Shown here in pieces: positions 18,746 through 29,150 of a stretch of DNA of 64,000 bases. The notes beneath the pieces are model-generated. The model worked only from the letters and a program-made list of their open reading frames with translations. It made no database searches and was not told the origin of the DNA. Source of the DNA: Panicum virgatum (taxonomy: Eukaryota > Streptophyta > Magnoliopsida > Poales > Poaceae). The stretch covers positions 7,366,506-7,430,505 of the forward strand of contig NC_053137.1 in the NCBI RefSeq assembly GCF_016808335.1. The letters are read 5' to 3'. Position numbers and translations under genes: made by a program. Each line of letters opens with the position of its first letter. Positions within the stretch are counted from its first letter, which is position 1.

Positions 18746-19930
18746 ACATCCTGATGAACACATACTCCGAAAAACTTCAGTCCCTTTTTTTCTCGACAAA
18801 TTGAGCAGATTCGTATTGTCCCCTTCATTCATTAAACAAAGCAATCCATTGACACAAATGAGACTAATAACTCCATCAAGCACTTGTTTTTGGAAGCAAA
18901 AACAAAATTAGGTGGACAAATATAATACACTAGCTACTACTGCTGCTGCTAGTGTTGCTTAACAACTTCAATTAGCACATAGGATTACCGTTACGTGTGG
19001 AATGCTCAGGTTAGGCAGCTTAGCACGCCTCAGTAACTTTAATTATTGCCCACACCACTGCACACGCATCCTGTTACTGACCAGCTGACTGCAGCTTTTT
19101 CCATTGGGAGACTTGGACGATGTCACTGAATTCTTGTCTGCTACTGCCATCTTATTATGTTCTTGCAGGACCATGTTACCTGGACTCCAACAGATGATCT
19201 CTACGTACTCCGGGGACACCTTTGACCAATGACCAATAGTACCATTCAGATTCAATGAAGCGAAGATAAGAAGGCTGGTGAACCAAATTACACAGCATCA
19301 AGTAAGAATAAGAACTGTATTTTGTTTAACAAAACTTCCTTTGCCTACCCTTTGCAGGGAATCTATCATGAAAGGACTAAAGAGTGATTTCACCCCCTCC
19401 TTATTAGTGCGCCTAACTGACTAGATGCTGCAAGTTGTGTATCGTTCTATCTGCATATTCCAAGCTGCCCATTCCTTGTTCAGATCATTTCCAGATTCCT
19501 TGTCCAATGCAGGGTAGTGGAATATTTCCAAGATGCACATTTCACCTTTTCTTTCGCAGTCGTCTGCTAGTTATCACACCAATCTCCATTTGAATTTACA
19601 TGCAACTTGAACGCACCTGTCACACTTTTCAACACTCAATGCATGTTTACCAGTTGAGCATTATGTATATCCTTGCGATTCAATTGAAGGAGTACAAACC
19701 GGTGACTCTCAAACAAAGTCTTCTACATTGTACGAGTACTACCCATCAATATATATCTACCACAAGACAGCTGTGTCCACCATATCCTTGCGATTCAATT
19801 GAAAGGTGGGTTCTTACATCGCTAATAAAACTTTTCTTGTGATCTCGGAAGTTGATATCTGCAGTCTCTCCTGTATTATGTATACTTTACATGTAGAATT
19901 TCCTGAGCAGGGAAGGGACAGCTAGCACAA
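18746..19930. other. 5' flank of the unit 1 Rx_N-like copy
   Basis: AT-rich, no coding frame supported. Possible acceptor-like phrases (TTTGCAGGGAATC at 19351) would fit a spliced leader. CTTGCGATTCAATTGAA is repeated at about 19672 and 19788. Confidence 0.45.
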
Positions 19931-20743
19931 ATGCTTGAATCCTAATGGCGGAGATTGTCAGTTCTGCTGTTGTCCATGAGACAGTTAGCCAAGTTCTATC
20001 TGGTCTGGTTCAGAAATTATGAGGAGAAAGAGGAATCGAATGCAAACAGGAACTTGGAGAGTCTAGAGATGGCACACATCAGGCTGGAGGCTGCTCTTGA
20101 GACATCAAAGAGGTGGCAGATCACTGATGCCTCCTTGCTGCGTTGGCGTAGGAAGCTGAAGCGTGCTGCTCAGGAGTGCGACGAAACAATGCACAAATGC
20201 AAGCAGAGAATCCTAGAGGACGAACAGATGCAACAGGAGGTAAGGATTTCCTCCCTTCCTACCTGGATTGTACATGCTACCAAGTCATTTGTTTCCACCG
20301 TCCTTTACCGCAATAACAACAAGCAGAGCAGATCCATTGCTCAAAGATTTGAGTGGTATGCAAATGGTGCTAGTGAGTTTGTGAGATTCATCGAGTTTGG
20401 CGGCACACCACGCTGTCACATTCCCTTTCATTCCCTTGTCAGGAACCTTTTTGCAGGCAAGGAACTGCACCATAAAATCACTCCGGGAAATGGGAATTCT
20501 TCCTTTCAGTTATTGTTGGTGCCCTTCAGCACTGAAGTGTACGGAACAGAGGCTAGTCTGTTATTTATCCAGAATGATGGTACACCTGAGGGTAATATCT
20601 ACTTCATTATAACAATACAGCTTTCAGAGTGTACAGAGCATGCGCCTGTCCAGCTGCGAAGCACACTCGTGGACTGGCTGCAGAAAGAAAAGGAATGTCA
20701 GTTACGGGCACCGCAGCGACAGCGGAAATTGGAAACCATGTAA
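19931..20743 (+). pseudogene. Rx_N-like gene, unit 1 copy (frameshifted, shortened)
   Basis: The native start is ATG 19945, behind the same Met-Leu-Glu-Ser upstream frame (19931) as at 11696. After 25 codons the frame meets TGA at 20020-20022, because CAGAAATTATGAGG has one base more than CAAAAATATGAGG in the 11710 copy. The shifted frame is then open to TAA 20741-20743 and encodes the usual family blocks: EEKEESNANRNLESLEMAHI, the helical region, FEWYANGASEFVRF, FAGKELHHKI and NDGTPEGNIYF. After QLSECTE the middle of the family is missing and the sequence jumps to the C-terminal LVDWLQKEKE block. A downstream ATG at 19976 could start a protein of about 256 residues without the native first helix. 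Confidence 0.75.
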
Positions 20744-21079
20744 CATGGATCTGTAAGGTAAAGAGGAATCAATACAGAATGGAAATTAAATTTTTTTTCT
20801 TTTTAGGGAATAGCTGATTGAATCATGGCGTCCACAGGCTCAACACAGCATTTGGTCATCCGCAAGAAGGATTCAGTAGTGATGACAGACACTGATAAAC
20901 CCAGCATGTCAGTAAAGTTCAACAAATGCAGTTACAGGTCCTAGCTAGGACTGATCGGGGAATGGAAAGCCAATGTGCAGTATGGTCTAAGTTAGGAATT
21001 TATGCTTGTGTAACACATAGCTCTCGATGGGGTTGTTAATGTGTGCTTGATTTGTAACGCGTCATTCTTCGTGTTTGAT
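20744..21079. other. 3' flank of the unit 1 Rx_N-like copy
   Basis: No gene. The junction with the truncated chromovirus LTR is at about 21080. Confidence 0.5.
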
Positions 21080-22037
21080 ATAGCCGCGGGAAGGCGGTGG
21101 GGAGGGTCGAGCGCGGCGGTGGCGGCCGGCGAGCGGCGCGGAGTGCCTTTAATGGCGCTCCGGCTGCTTGCTCGTGTCGTGACGCGGCGGCACGGACGGC
21201 GAGGCCGGTTCGGGGTGAAAGGACGGCTCGGGCAGGCTTGGCGAGCGGGCCAGCGGCACTGTGGTTGACGGCGGGCGGCGCGGCGAGCAGTGCCGCGCGT
21301 GGGCGTGGCCGGCGGTGATGGCGGGGCGGCACACGTGGGAGCAGCGTCAAGGCAGGGCGGCAGCAGCGAGTGGCGCGGCGTGCAGCGTGGTCACGCGGTG
21401 CGCGTGCCTGCGTTCGCAGGCGAGGAGCAGGGCCGGCGCGCGGCGCAGGCGTCGCGGCGTGCGCGGCGAGCGCATGTGCATGCGCGCGCATGTGTGCGTG
21501 GACAGGCCGAGCAGGGCGCGCGCGCAGTGGCGGGCGGAGACGGCCGGGGGTGAGCGCGCGCGGGCGTGCGGGCGGTGCAGGGCCGGGGGAGGCATGCGCG
21601 CGAGGGCCGGGCCGGGAGCGGCCAGGGCGAGCGCGGTGTGAGCGGCTGCTCTGCAGCGCGCGGGAGAGAAGGGGAGAGAGAGGAAGGAGAGAGAGGGAAA
21701 GAAAAGAAAAAGAAAAATAGAGAAAAGAAAAGATAATGGGAAAAAGGGAAAGAAAAAGAAAAAGAAAAGGAGAGAGGGGAAAAGAGAGAAAGGAAGAAAT
21801 GCGTCGGCGCCGACCGCAGCGAGCGGTCGCGCGTGGCCGACAGTCAGCCGAGCGGCGCGGGATGGGACGGCGGCGAGGAAAAAGAGGGAGGGTACGGGCG
21901 ACGGAAACCAGATGCCAGGACAACGAAAATTTTGGGAGGGAAAATTAGGGTTTAGGGTTAATTGAGCTCAACGATGAAATAATTTTGGAAATAATTTAGC
22001 GAGTGTTTTATTTAGTAAATTTTTCCGTGATGTCACA
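21080..22037 (-). mobile_element. Truncated LTR of a Ty3/gypsy chromovirus, unit 1
   Basis: From ATAGCCGCGGGAAGG (21080) to TGTCACA (22037) this matches the inner part and terminus of the solo LTR at 32683-34867. It begins at the position of that LTR's TATA-like motif and lacks the rest. It also carries about 112 bp around 21380-21500 absent from the solo LTR. On the minus strand it starts TGTGACATC and directly follows the polypurine tract and pol. It contains a homopurine tract (21662-21800). Confidence 0.8.
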
Positions 22038-23498
22038 AACCTACCCCACTTAAATGAATCTCGTCCTCGAGATTCGGCTGGCTCCTAAACAGTTGGGGAA
22101 ACTCCTTCTTCAGAGCGTCTTCGCGTTCCCACGTAGCTTCTTCTACTCCATGTCTGCTCCACTGAACTCTGCAGATCCGTACTTCAGAGTTTCTCGTCTT
22201 CCTGGTGACGGTGTCCAAAATCTTGACTGGTGCTTCTTGGTATCGCAGGTCTGGTTGCAGATCTATCGTTTCTACGGGCACGTGTTCTGCCTCGGGTACC
22301 CTCAAACATCTTCTTAATTGCGAGACATGAAACACTGGGTGTATATCCGACATTTCTTCCGGTAGCTCCAGACGGTATGCTACTGCTCCGACTTTCTTCA
22401 GAACTCGGTACGGTCCAATGTACCGAGGGGCCAACTTTTCTTGTACCTGAAACCTCCGGGTCCCTCGAATGGGTGAAACCTTGAGATACACGTAATCTCC
22501 TAGGTTGAAACTTATTTCCCGTCTTTTCTTGTTCGCGTAGCTCTTCTGTCGAGACTGGACGGCTTTCAACTTCTCGCGGATTTCTGCTACTCTTTCCTCG
22601 GCTTCCTTTATGAGTGCGGGTCCGATTAGGGCACGCTCTCCAACTTCTGACCACATTAGGGGAGTTCTGCATTTTCTCCCGTAGAGAGCTTCGAACGGTG
22701 ACATGTCCAGGCTTGCTTGGCAGCTGTTGTTTTATGAAAACTCGGCGTAGGGTAAACTCTGTTCCCAATCCTTGCCATAGGTAAGGACACATGCTCTCAA
22801 CATATCCTCCATGATCTGATTCACCCTTTCTGTCTGGCCATCCGTTTGCGGGTGATAAGCGGAGCAGAAATCCAACTTGGTGCCCATGGCTTTATGCAGA
22901 CTTTTCCAAAATCTAGAGGTGAACTGGGTCCCTCTATCTGAAACAATTATGCTGGGCACACCATGCAGCTTTACTATGTTTTCCACAAAGAGCTTGGCTA
23001 GCTTTTCCCCGCCGTAGTTGGTTCGTACGGGTATGAAATGGGCTGATTTAGTAAGTCGGTCCACTATTACCCATATGGAGTCGTGTCCTTTCTGTGTTTT
23101 GGGCAAACCCACTACGAAGTCCATTCCTATCTTATCCCATTTCCAAACCGGGATGGGTAGGGGTTGCAACAGCCCTGCTGGCTTCCGGTGTTCGGCCTTG
23201 ATCCTTTGACAAGTGTCACAATGGGCGACAAACCGTGCAATATCCGTCTTCAATCCTTTCCACCAATATTTTTGTTTTAAGTCCATATACATCTTGGTGG
23301 ATCCTGGGTGGATGGAATATGCTAAGTTATGAGCCTCGTCCATAATTATTTGTCGGAAGTCTCCTTTTTGGGGCACACAAATTCTATCTTTATACCATAA
23401 GGTTCCTTTATTATCCACTCTAAAATCTGGTGCCTTATTTTCTCTAATCTGCCTCCGGATTTCCATCAGGTGCAAAATTTCCACTCTAAAATCTGGTG
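22038..23498 (-). mobile_element. Ty3/gypsy chromovirus pol fragment (integrase and chromodomain), unit 1
   Basis: On the minus strand a 250-codon frame (23484-22732) has the His/Cys zinc site (HNLAYSIH, HCDTCQRIK), then the catalytic Asp of MDFVVGLP, the Asp of VSDRGTQF and the Glu of DGQTERVNQ. After a frameshift at about 22705-22731, a second frame (22704-22055) gives the rest of the integrase, PRYIGPYRVLKK, HPVFHVSQLRRCLR and a C-terminal chromodomain (VQWSRHGVEEATWE). This order is that of Tekay/Del-like chromoviruses. Reverse transcriptase and RNase H are missing; the fragment ends at a scrambled junction at 23415-23498. The polypurine tract (GGGGTAGG on the minus strand) is at 22038-22047. 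Confidence 0.85.
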
Positions 23499-23866
23499 CA
23501 AAATTTCTTCATCAAGTCATCCCAATTTCCTTTTACCTCGAAGGATGCAAGTGCAAACTATCTTCTCGCTTCTTCCGCAAGTGAGTATGGGAAAAGATTC
23601 CATCTAAACCAAGCTAGCGGAACTCCGTCTCGTTGTACCGTGTTGCATAGCATTGTGAACCACTTGATATGTCTATATGGGTTGTCCGTCTCATCTCCTC
23701 TAAAGGGGTTTGCCGCCACCATCTTGATGATTTGAGGCTTGATCTCGTACTCGGTGGCTCGCAACACCGAATCTAATTTTTGCATGTCGAAGTCCTCCGA
23801 TCGCGGGCTTGCATAATCCCTTAGTGATTTTTCTCCTCCCTCCACGTGTTGAATGAGATGGGCCAT
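23499..23866 (-). mobile_element. Tat/Athila-type gag N-terminal fragment
   Basis: The minus-strand frame encodes NPFRGDETDNPYRHIKWF and LAWFRWNLFPYSLAEEARR, blocks of the retrotransposon gag domain in Tat/Athila-group Ty3/gypsy elements. It lies just downstream of a tRNA-Asp primer-binding site on the same strand, as expected of the 5' end of such an element. Only about 100 codons remain before the junction with the chromovirus fragment. Units 2 and 3 lack it. Confidence 0.7.
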
Positions 23867-23974
23867 CTAGACAATCAAAACAAAAACAAAAAAAACAAAA
23901 ATTTTCTAGGGAAAAGGTTAGGTGTTAGTAACCAACAAAATTAATACAAAGTTAAACGTAGCAAAATCGCTTGT

Positions 23975-23992
23975 TCCCCGGCAACGGCGCCA
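23975..23992 (-). promoter_or_regulatory. Primer-binding site for tRNA-Asp
   Basis: On the minus strand TGGCGCCGTTGCCGGGGA matches the primer-binding site used by many plant Tat/Athila elements, complementary to the 3' end of tRNA-Asp. It starts 8 bases inside the LTR edge at 24001. Confidence 0.85.
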
Positions 23993-24000
23993 GAAAAGCT

Positions 24001-25388
24001 TGTTGACGCTCCTTAGAGCGCCAATTTACGTACCGCAAGCGCACGGATCGTGTAGCTTTTCCCTTAGAGTATTCCCCCAAGGTTCATCAATCCGCGGAAC
24101 AAGTGTATTACTATGCTTAACTAAGCACTAATGATGTTGGTAAAAGATCTATATTGAGTGATTGAGTGTGAAATAGATCTAATCTAACCAATCTAATCCA
24201 ATCTAGACTAGTGAGCAATGACAGGTGTGTGCACAAGATATGAAGAGCATTTGTCCATAGGGTCTAGGATCACTAGAGATGTAATCGCCAAGCAACGAAG
24301 AACAGATCTAATCTACCAAAGGTGTGTTCCAAGATCAAAACCTTTCCCTCCCACATACTGTCACTACACGAGGATAATCGGTAACGAATCAACAAGAACA
24401 CGATAGTTGATGTAATCTAAGTAAACCATGCAAGAGCAAAGTAAACCCAAAGCCAAGTCGCGAACTATTAAGCATCAAAGCATCATCAACAAGAATCGTG
24501 ATAGATCAATCTCATAAAGGATTTGGCAATTACAACTCAAGATCTCCTTACAACCCCATGAACAAACGAGGACTTTACCCCATGAAGCTAGGCGAAGCGT
24601 AGTCGATCATGGTGACGAAATCTCCGACAAGGGATGGATCCCTTGCTGTCCTCCAACTTGCAGCGGCACCGAGGGATGATGAGGCCTCCGATATCGCCTT
24701 TCTCTTGTGTCTAACTCGATTCTGCTCCTTGACGTCGTCTCCCCGAATGCTCTCCGCGTGAGCCTGTGGGAGGGGTCTTTAAATAGCCTCAGGAAACCCT
24801 AGGTCGATGGGGAGGCCGAGACTCCCTGGAAAGGGCATGGGCCAGCCAGCTCAATGGGCCCAGACCGGCCGGCCTGGCCCATTTTCTTGCCGCCTCGCGT
24901 CCTCCTTTCTCCCCAAGTCTTCTGGAGTCTTCTAGAGTTTATACCTTTCACGATTGCACCCTGTTGGACGTCGTTATCTTTGAGATTTCTTCGAGGGAAA
25001 GGATAGGACGGGGAATCCTTCCTTAAATCTCTATTTGCTTTGCTTAGCCCCGAAGTATCTCGATCTCATCTTATGGGCTTTGTCATTTGGGCTTCATTGG
25101 AGGGTGGATGTGCATGAACGGGCTTCTAGTCGTCATGGCCTTTGGTCCTTTGCTTGGGCTTTGGCCTTCATCTTTATTCATGTTATTGCGTGATCATGGG
25201 TCTCGTCGAAACATCTCCGAAAATGTCCAATTTCCTGCCAAAATACAACATACTCCAAAATCCAGGACAAAATCGAAAACGGTCAAGTTCGGGTGCCAAG
25301 TGGCGGGTTAGTACATGAACCATCCCGAAGAATTTACCAAAACCTCTCCTAATTGTATAACAAAATGGGTACTTAAGGAGCGCCAACA
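24001..25388 (-). mobile_element. Tat/Athila-type LTR, unit 1 (complete)
   Basis: This 1388-bp LTR has unusually long dyad ends: TGTTGACGCTCCTTA on the left and TTAAGGAGCGCCAACA on the right. A TATA-like CTATTTAAAG lies on the minus strand at 24777-24786. The left side faces a primer-binding site and the right side faces a polypurine tract (GCATGGGGGGAA on the minus strand, 25389-25401). One LTR therefore sits between the 3' end of one element body and the 5' start of another. Confidence 0.82.
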
Positions 25389-26195
25389 TTCCCCCCATGC
25401 TTAGCTTTTGCTCATCGTCGAGCAAATCAAATCATCAAGTCCTTCCAAGGGTTGCTCGAGAGTTCTCAAACTGCAAAATTTACTTATGCAAACAAGTCTA
25501 ACAATATTTCTTCAAACAAAGGTCAGAGGAGCAGCGAGGATAATCATATCATGGGCGTTTAAAAACTCATCCAATATTACTCCACAACTCTTACCTTTAA
25601 CCGGCAACTTGAATATCGACAACACTTGCTTTTCTCGCCATCATTGGAGGTTTTTTTTCTTTCTTCTCTTTTTTTTAGTTTTTAGAAGCAAAATACCCTG
25701 CAACAAAGGTTAGACAAAAAATTCTTGCACAAGTCCTTTCATGTCTCTTGATATAAGTGGCTATCCTATTATTATTTGCAAACTCTCATCTCCCAAAAGT
25801 CTCTCAAGTATAAAGTGGGCTATAGGTGAGGCTAGCAAAGTATATACATATATTGTCAAGTTAAGAAAACCTTCTAATGATTGCTTACCTTCCGAGCCAA
25901 TGATCATGAGAGTTTCTCCATAATGTAAGGGGTTCAAGGGTAAGAAGATTTAGAATGGTGGACATGTGCAAAGGCATACAAAAAGATTGACTTCAAGGCA
26001 CAAGCATCGTCCTCGTTGTCGGATTGCACTTGTTGGAATTGAGGATATTGTTCAAACAACAATGTGATATCTCTTTGCATTTCTCTAACCATAGAATCCC
26101 TTCATTTATTCTTTTCTTCTCTTCTTATTATTTTTTTTCTTTTCTTTCTTTCTCCCGAATTTTCCTTCTCTTTTCCGAACCTTTTCATAGGACAC
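25389..26195 (-). mobile_element. 3' internal region of a Tat/Athila-type element, unit 1
   Basis: It begins with the polypurine tract and the phrase CATGCTTAGCTTTTGCTCATC seen next to such LTRs in plants. It has no coding capacity I recognise and ends in T/C-rich DNA at the junction with the copia fragment. Confidence 0.55.
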
Positions 26196-27827
26196 TTTCT
26201 ATAAAACATAGATACGCAAATCTCCAAAGTGGCTCCAAAACCCCTTGGCTTCTATTAGCACCTTTCTTTATTTTCTTGGGATATTTTCCCTTTATGCAAT
26301 CTATGCATTTTTCATCATCAAAAACCAAATAGTGGAGTATATTTTCTTTAATGAGACGTTCAATTCTACCCCTCAAAATATGGCATGAACGATAGTGCCA
26401 TAATTTCGAAGAAGTCTCATTATCGTCTCTTTTACGCTTATTATCAGGAGTGGATACAACATTATTGATTGCATCATTTGTGGAAATAAGATAAAGTTTG
26501 TCTTGTCGGATGGCAAGACCAACATTACTCTCATTATACATAATTATACATTTCTTATTTCCAAAATTACAACCAAAGCCGTCATCATCCAAACATGATA
26601 CAGAAACTAAGTTTCTTTTCATGGATGATACATATAATACATTATTAAGCTGAAGCTCAAAACCAGTATGTAACAAAAGTGTAAAAACACCAACAGCTTC
26701 AGCTTCAACTTCAACTCCATTAGCCACCCTGATTTTTCTTTCCCCTTTCCCTAGGTTTTCTTAGGGTCATCTTGGTAGCGAATCCCTGCAAAGAATTAGC
26801 AACGTGAACAGTTGCTCCTGAGTCAATCCACCAAGTATTGGTGGCATAATCAACATACAAGGACTCATCTACAAAATTAATAACATCATTACCTTTCTTA
26901 TTAAGCCACCTTAGTAAACCAATACAATCCTTCTGAAAGTGTCCAGGTTTGCCAAAAAAATGACATCCTTCTTTCTTTTCCTCACTTCCAGCATCTGTGT
27001 TGGTATTTTGCTGGGGCTTTTGTTGTGGCTTATTCTGCTGGATTTTCTTAGAACATTGCCCCTTATTTTTAAACTGAGGTTTTTTAGGCTTCATATATTC
27101 ATTGACAAACCTTTTATATTGCCGTTTCTGAGAGGTCTGAAATTGACCAATATGTTCAATCCTCTCAGCTTTAATCCTTTCGTTCTCTTGGACACACATG
27201 GCTATCATTTCATCAATGCTCCACTTTATTTTCATAGCATTATAATTGATGGTAAATGGAGAAAACTCCGGGGGCAAAGATGACATTATGAAATACACAA
27301 GAAAGCCATCAGAAATTTACATTTTCAAAGACTTAAGTTTAGTAGCCATGTGACATTTCTTCATAATATGCTCTCTTAAGGTTCCGGTTGGATTATACTT
27401 TTCTTCTACAAGCCTCTTTATTAGAGTGCTTGCATAGATTTTTGAGGAACCTTTGAACTGATCCTTGACTTTGCTAAGGTATTCCTTAGCACTATTTGAG
27501 TCCGGAATAGCGCCTCTAATACTTTCAATAATAGAACTTTTAATTATCATGAGGCACTTACGATTTGATGGCTCCCATAAAGCCTTCTTATCATTATATT
27601 CTTTTCGGAGTGCTTCATAATTTTCAGTGTCGTGCTGAGGCTCTTTAGGGGCATCATTATTGAGAGCATAATCGAGATCCAGCAGAGCTAAATTGATCTC
27701 TAATTTTTCTTTCCATGAAACATAATTGCTCCCATTATGTGGCTCAATACCATTTATCAGTCTGGTAATATGAGCATAAGATGCTGCATCCAAAAACATA
27801 AGGAAAAACTTTAGTGAGCAACATCAT
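26196..27827 (-). mobile_element. Ty1/copia fragment: gag, protease, pre-integrase domain, unit 1
   Basis: On the minus strand, gag starts at 27799 (MFLDAASYAHITRLINGIEP; UBN2-type gag). It is broken by a TAA at 27314-27316 and continues to 26720. The zinc knuckle reads CHFFGKPGHFQKDC, with Phe in place of the second Cys. The protease motif WWIDSGATVHVAN follows. A frame change leads into 26727-26185, with the pre-integrase block LWHYRSCHILRGRIERL and CIDCIKGK. The element stops there: integrase, reverse transcriptase and RNase H are absent. Its own LTR lies upstream (27828-29150), so this is the 5' end of a copia element. Confidence 0.85.
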
Positions 27828-29150
27828 TGAAAGGATCTTAAGATGCCTAGAGGGGGGTGAATAGGCAATCTGCAATTTAAAACACTTAACAAAAATGTCA
27901 GACACAGACTAGCCCGGATACTCCGGGTATAGGCCCGGATACTCCGGGTTTTGTGATCCGGAGTATCCGGAGATATATCCGGAGTCTCCGGGTATGAATG
28001 ACCTGAAAGGAAACTTCAAGAATCTATGTATGAAAAGTAGATCGAGTTAAAGTAAGAGTACCAGGGGTTCCTTAAGGTTGATATCCAACAAACAAAACTT
28101 ACTAGAAACTCGTGAGTGAGTAGATCGAGCTCAAACCCTAGAAATGAAGTCTCACAAGCAAATAGCAAAGAAATCAAGTAAACTAACACAAAGGAGACAA
28201 GGATTTGTTTCCCGAAGTTCACACCCGATGGTGCTACGTCTCCGTTGAGGAAGGATTCGAGAGACGGTGCTCAAGAACCCCTATGCTCCTCTTCCAAGGG
28301 TGAGATCACCTCTCAAGCCCAAGGTTACTTACTATGGATTCCTCGGCGAGGAATGGAGCTTACAAACTTCTTGTGCAGCTCACAATCTTGATTGAGCAAT
28401 CACAAGCACGCCTAGCCGTCTAGGAGCACAAGGCTCCAAGAGTAAGAAACTTGAATCCGCGGGCTTGACCAAAACCAAGTGCTCAAGAGATGGAAATGAG
28501 GCTCACTAGCACTAATCTTTGCTCTTGCTTGCTTCTCACTCAAATCCCTCAAGGGAATCACTCAAGAATGGAGAAAGGGGAGTGAGAGAGCTCTTTCTTG
28601 GCTTAGGTTTGAGTTCAGCTCGTCAAAGTGGCAAGAGGAGGAGGCTGAAGGGGTATGGAGGGGGTATTTATAGTCTTCAGCCCAAAAATAGCCGTTGGGC
28701 AAAAGGGTACCCGGAGACTCCGGGTATATGCCCTGAGACTCCGGGCAACACTGAATTTCAGCCCGGAAACAACACCCGGACACTCCGGGCAATGGGGTTC
28801 GGAGTATCCGGCCCTATACCCGGAGTATCCGGTTAAGGCAGGGAAAAACTTCGGTTTATGGCTCACAAGTGTTTGTATAGGTTCTCTTGAGCACAAGATT
28901 TAAATCTAAACCCTTGAACCAAGTCCCTCTTGATAGTACGACGTTCCTATACTCAAATTTCAAATTTAAAATCTAATTTCTTGAGTAAACTTGATCTCCG
29001 CCTTTTCATTTCCTTTTTGAGGGTCGTATATCCTCACTTGATCCATTTATACAAAATTATCACCAGCACACATGCTCAATTACACGATTAAATGCACATG
29101 TGTTTTGTCATTAACCACCAAAACCCACTTAGGGGCCTAAATCACTTTCA
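27828..29150 (-). mobile_element. Ty1/copia 5' LTR, unit 1
   Basis: On the minus strand the LTR begins TGAAAGTGATTTAGGCCCCT and ends AAGATCCTTTCA, just before gag. The near-universal plant copia phrase CCTAGAGGGGGGTGAATAGG is at 27845. It carries two clusters of CCGGAGTATCCGG motifs (27915-27995 and 28708-28833) and a perfect minus-strand TATAAATA at 28665-28672. Confidence 0.8.
28665..28672 (-). promoter_or_regulatory. TATA box of the copia LTR, unit 1
   Basis: TATAAATA on the minus strand, in the correct orientation and part of the LTR to drive the element. Confidence 0.6.

Noticed and set aside
20629..20817. Short frame at the 3' end of the Rx_N-like copies, conserved in all units
   Set aside because: It overlaps the recognised C-terminal block in another frame, and its conservation follows from recent duplication.
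21036..21923. 295-codon minus-strand frame
   Set aside because: It spans GC-rich and homopurine LTR sequence; the Ser/Phe/Leu and Arg/Ala runs reflect the tract, not a protein.
23975..23992. tRNA-Asp gene
   Set aside because: Only the 18-nt 3' complement is present, in primer-binding position next to an LTR; there is no cloverleaf.
25087..25311. Small conserved plus-strand frame in all three units
   Set aside because: It lies inside the Tat/Athila-type LTR and its conservation follows from duplication; no known protein is resembled.
26939..27283. 115-codon plus-strand hydrophobic frame (also 45789-46112)
   Set aside because: It is the antisense shadow of copia gag, which is the recognisable reading on the minus strand.
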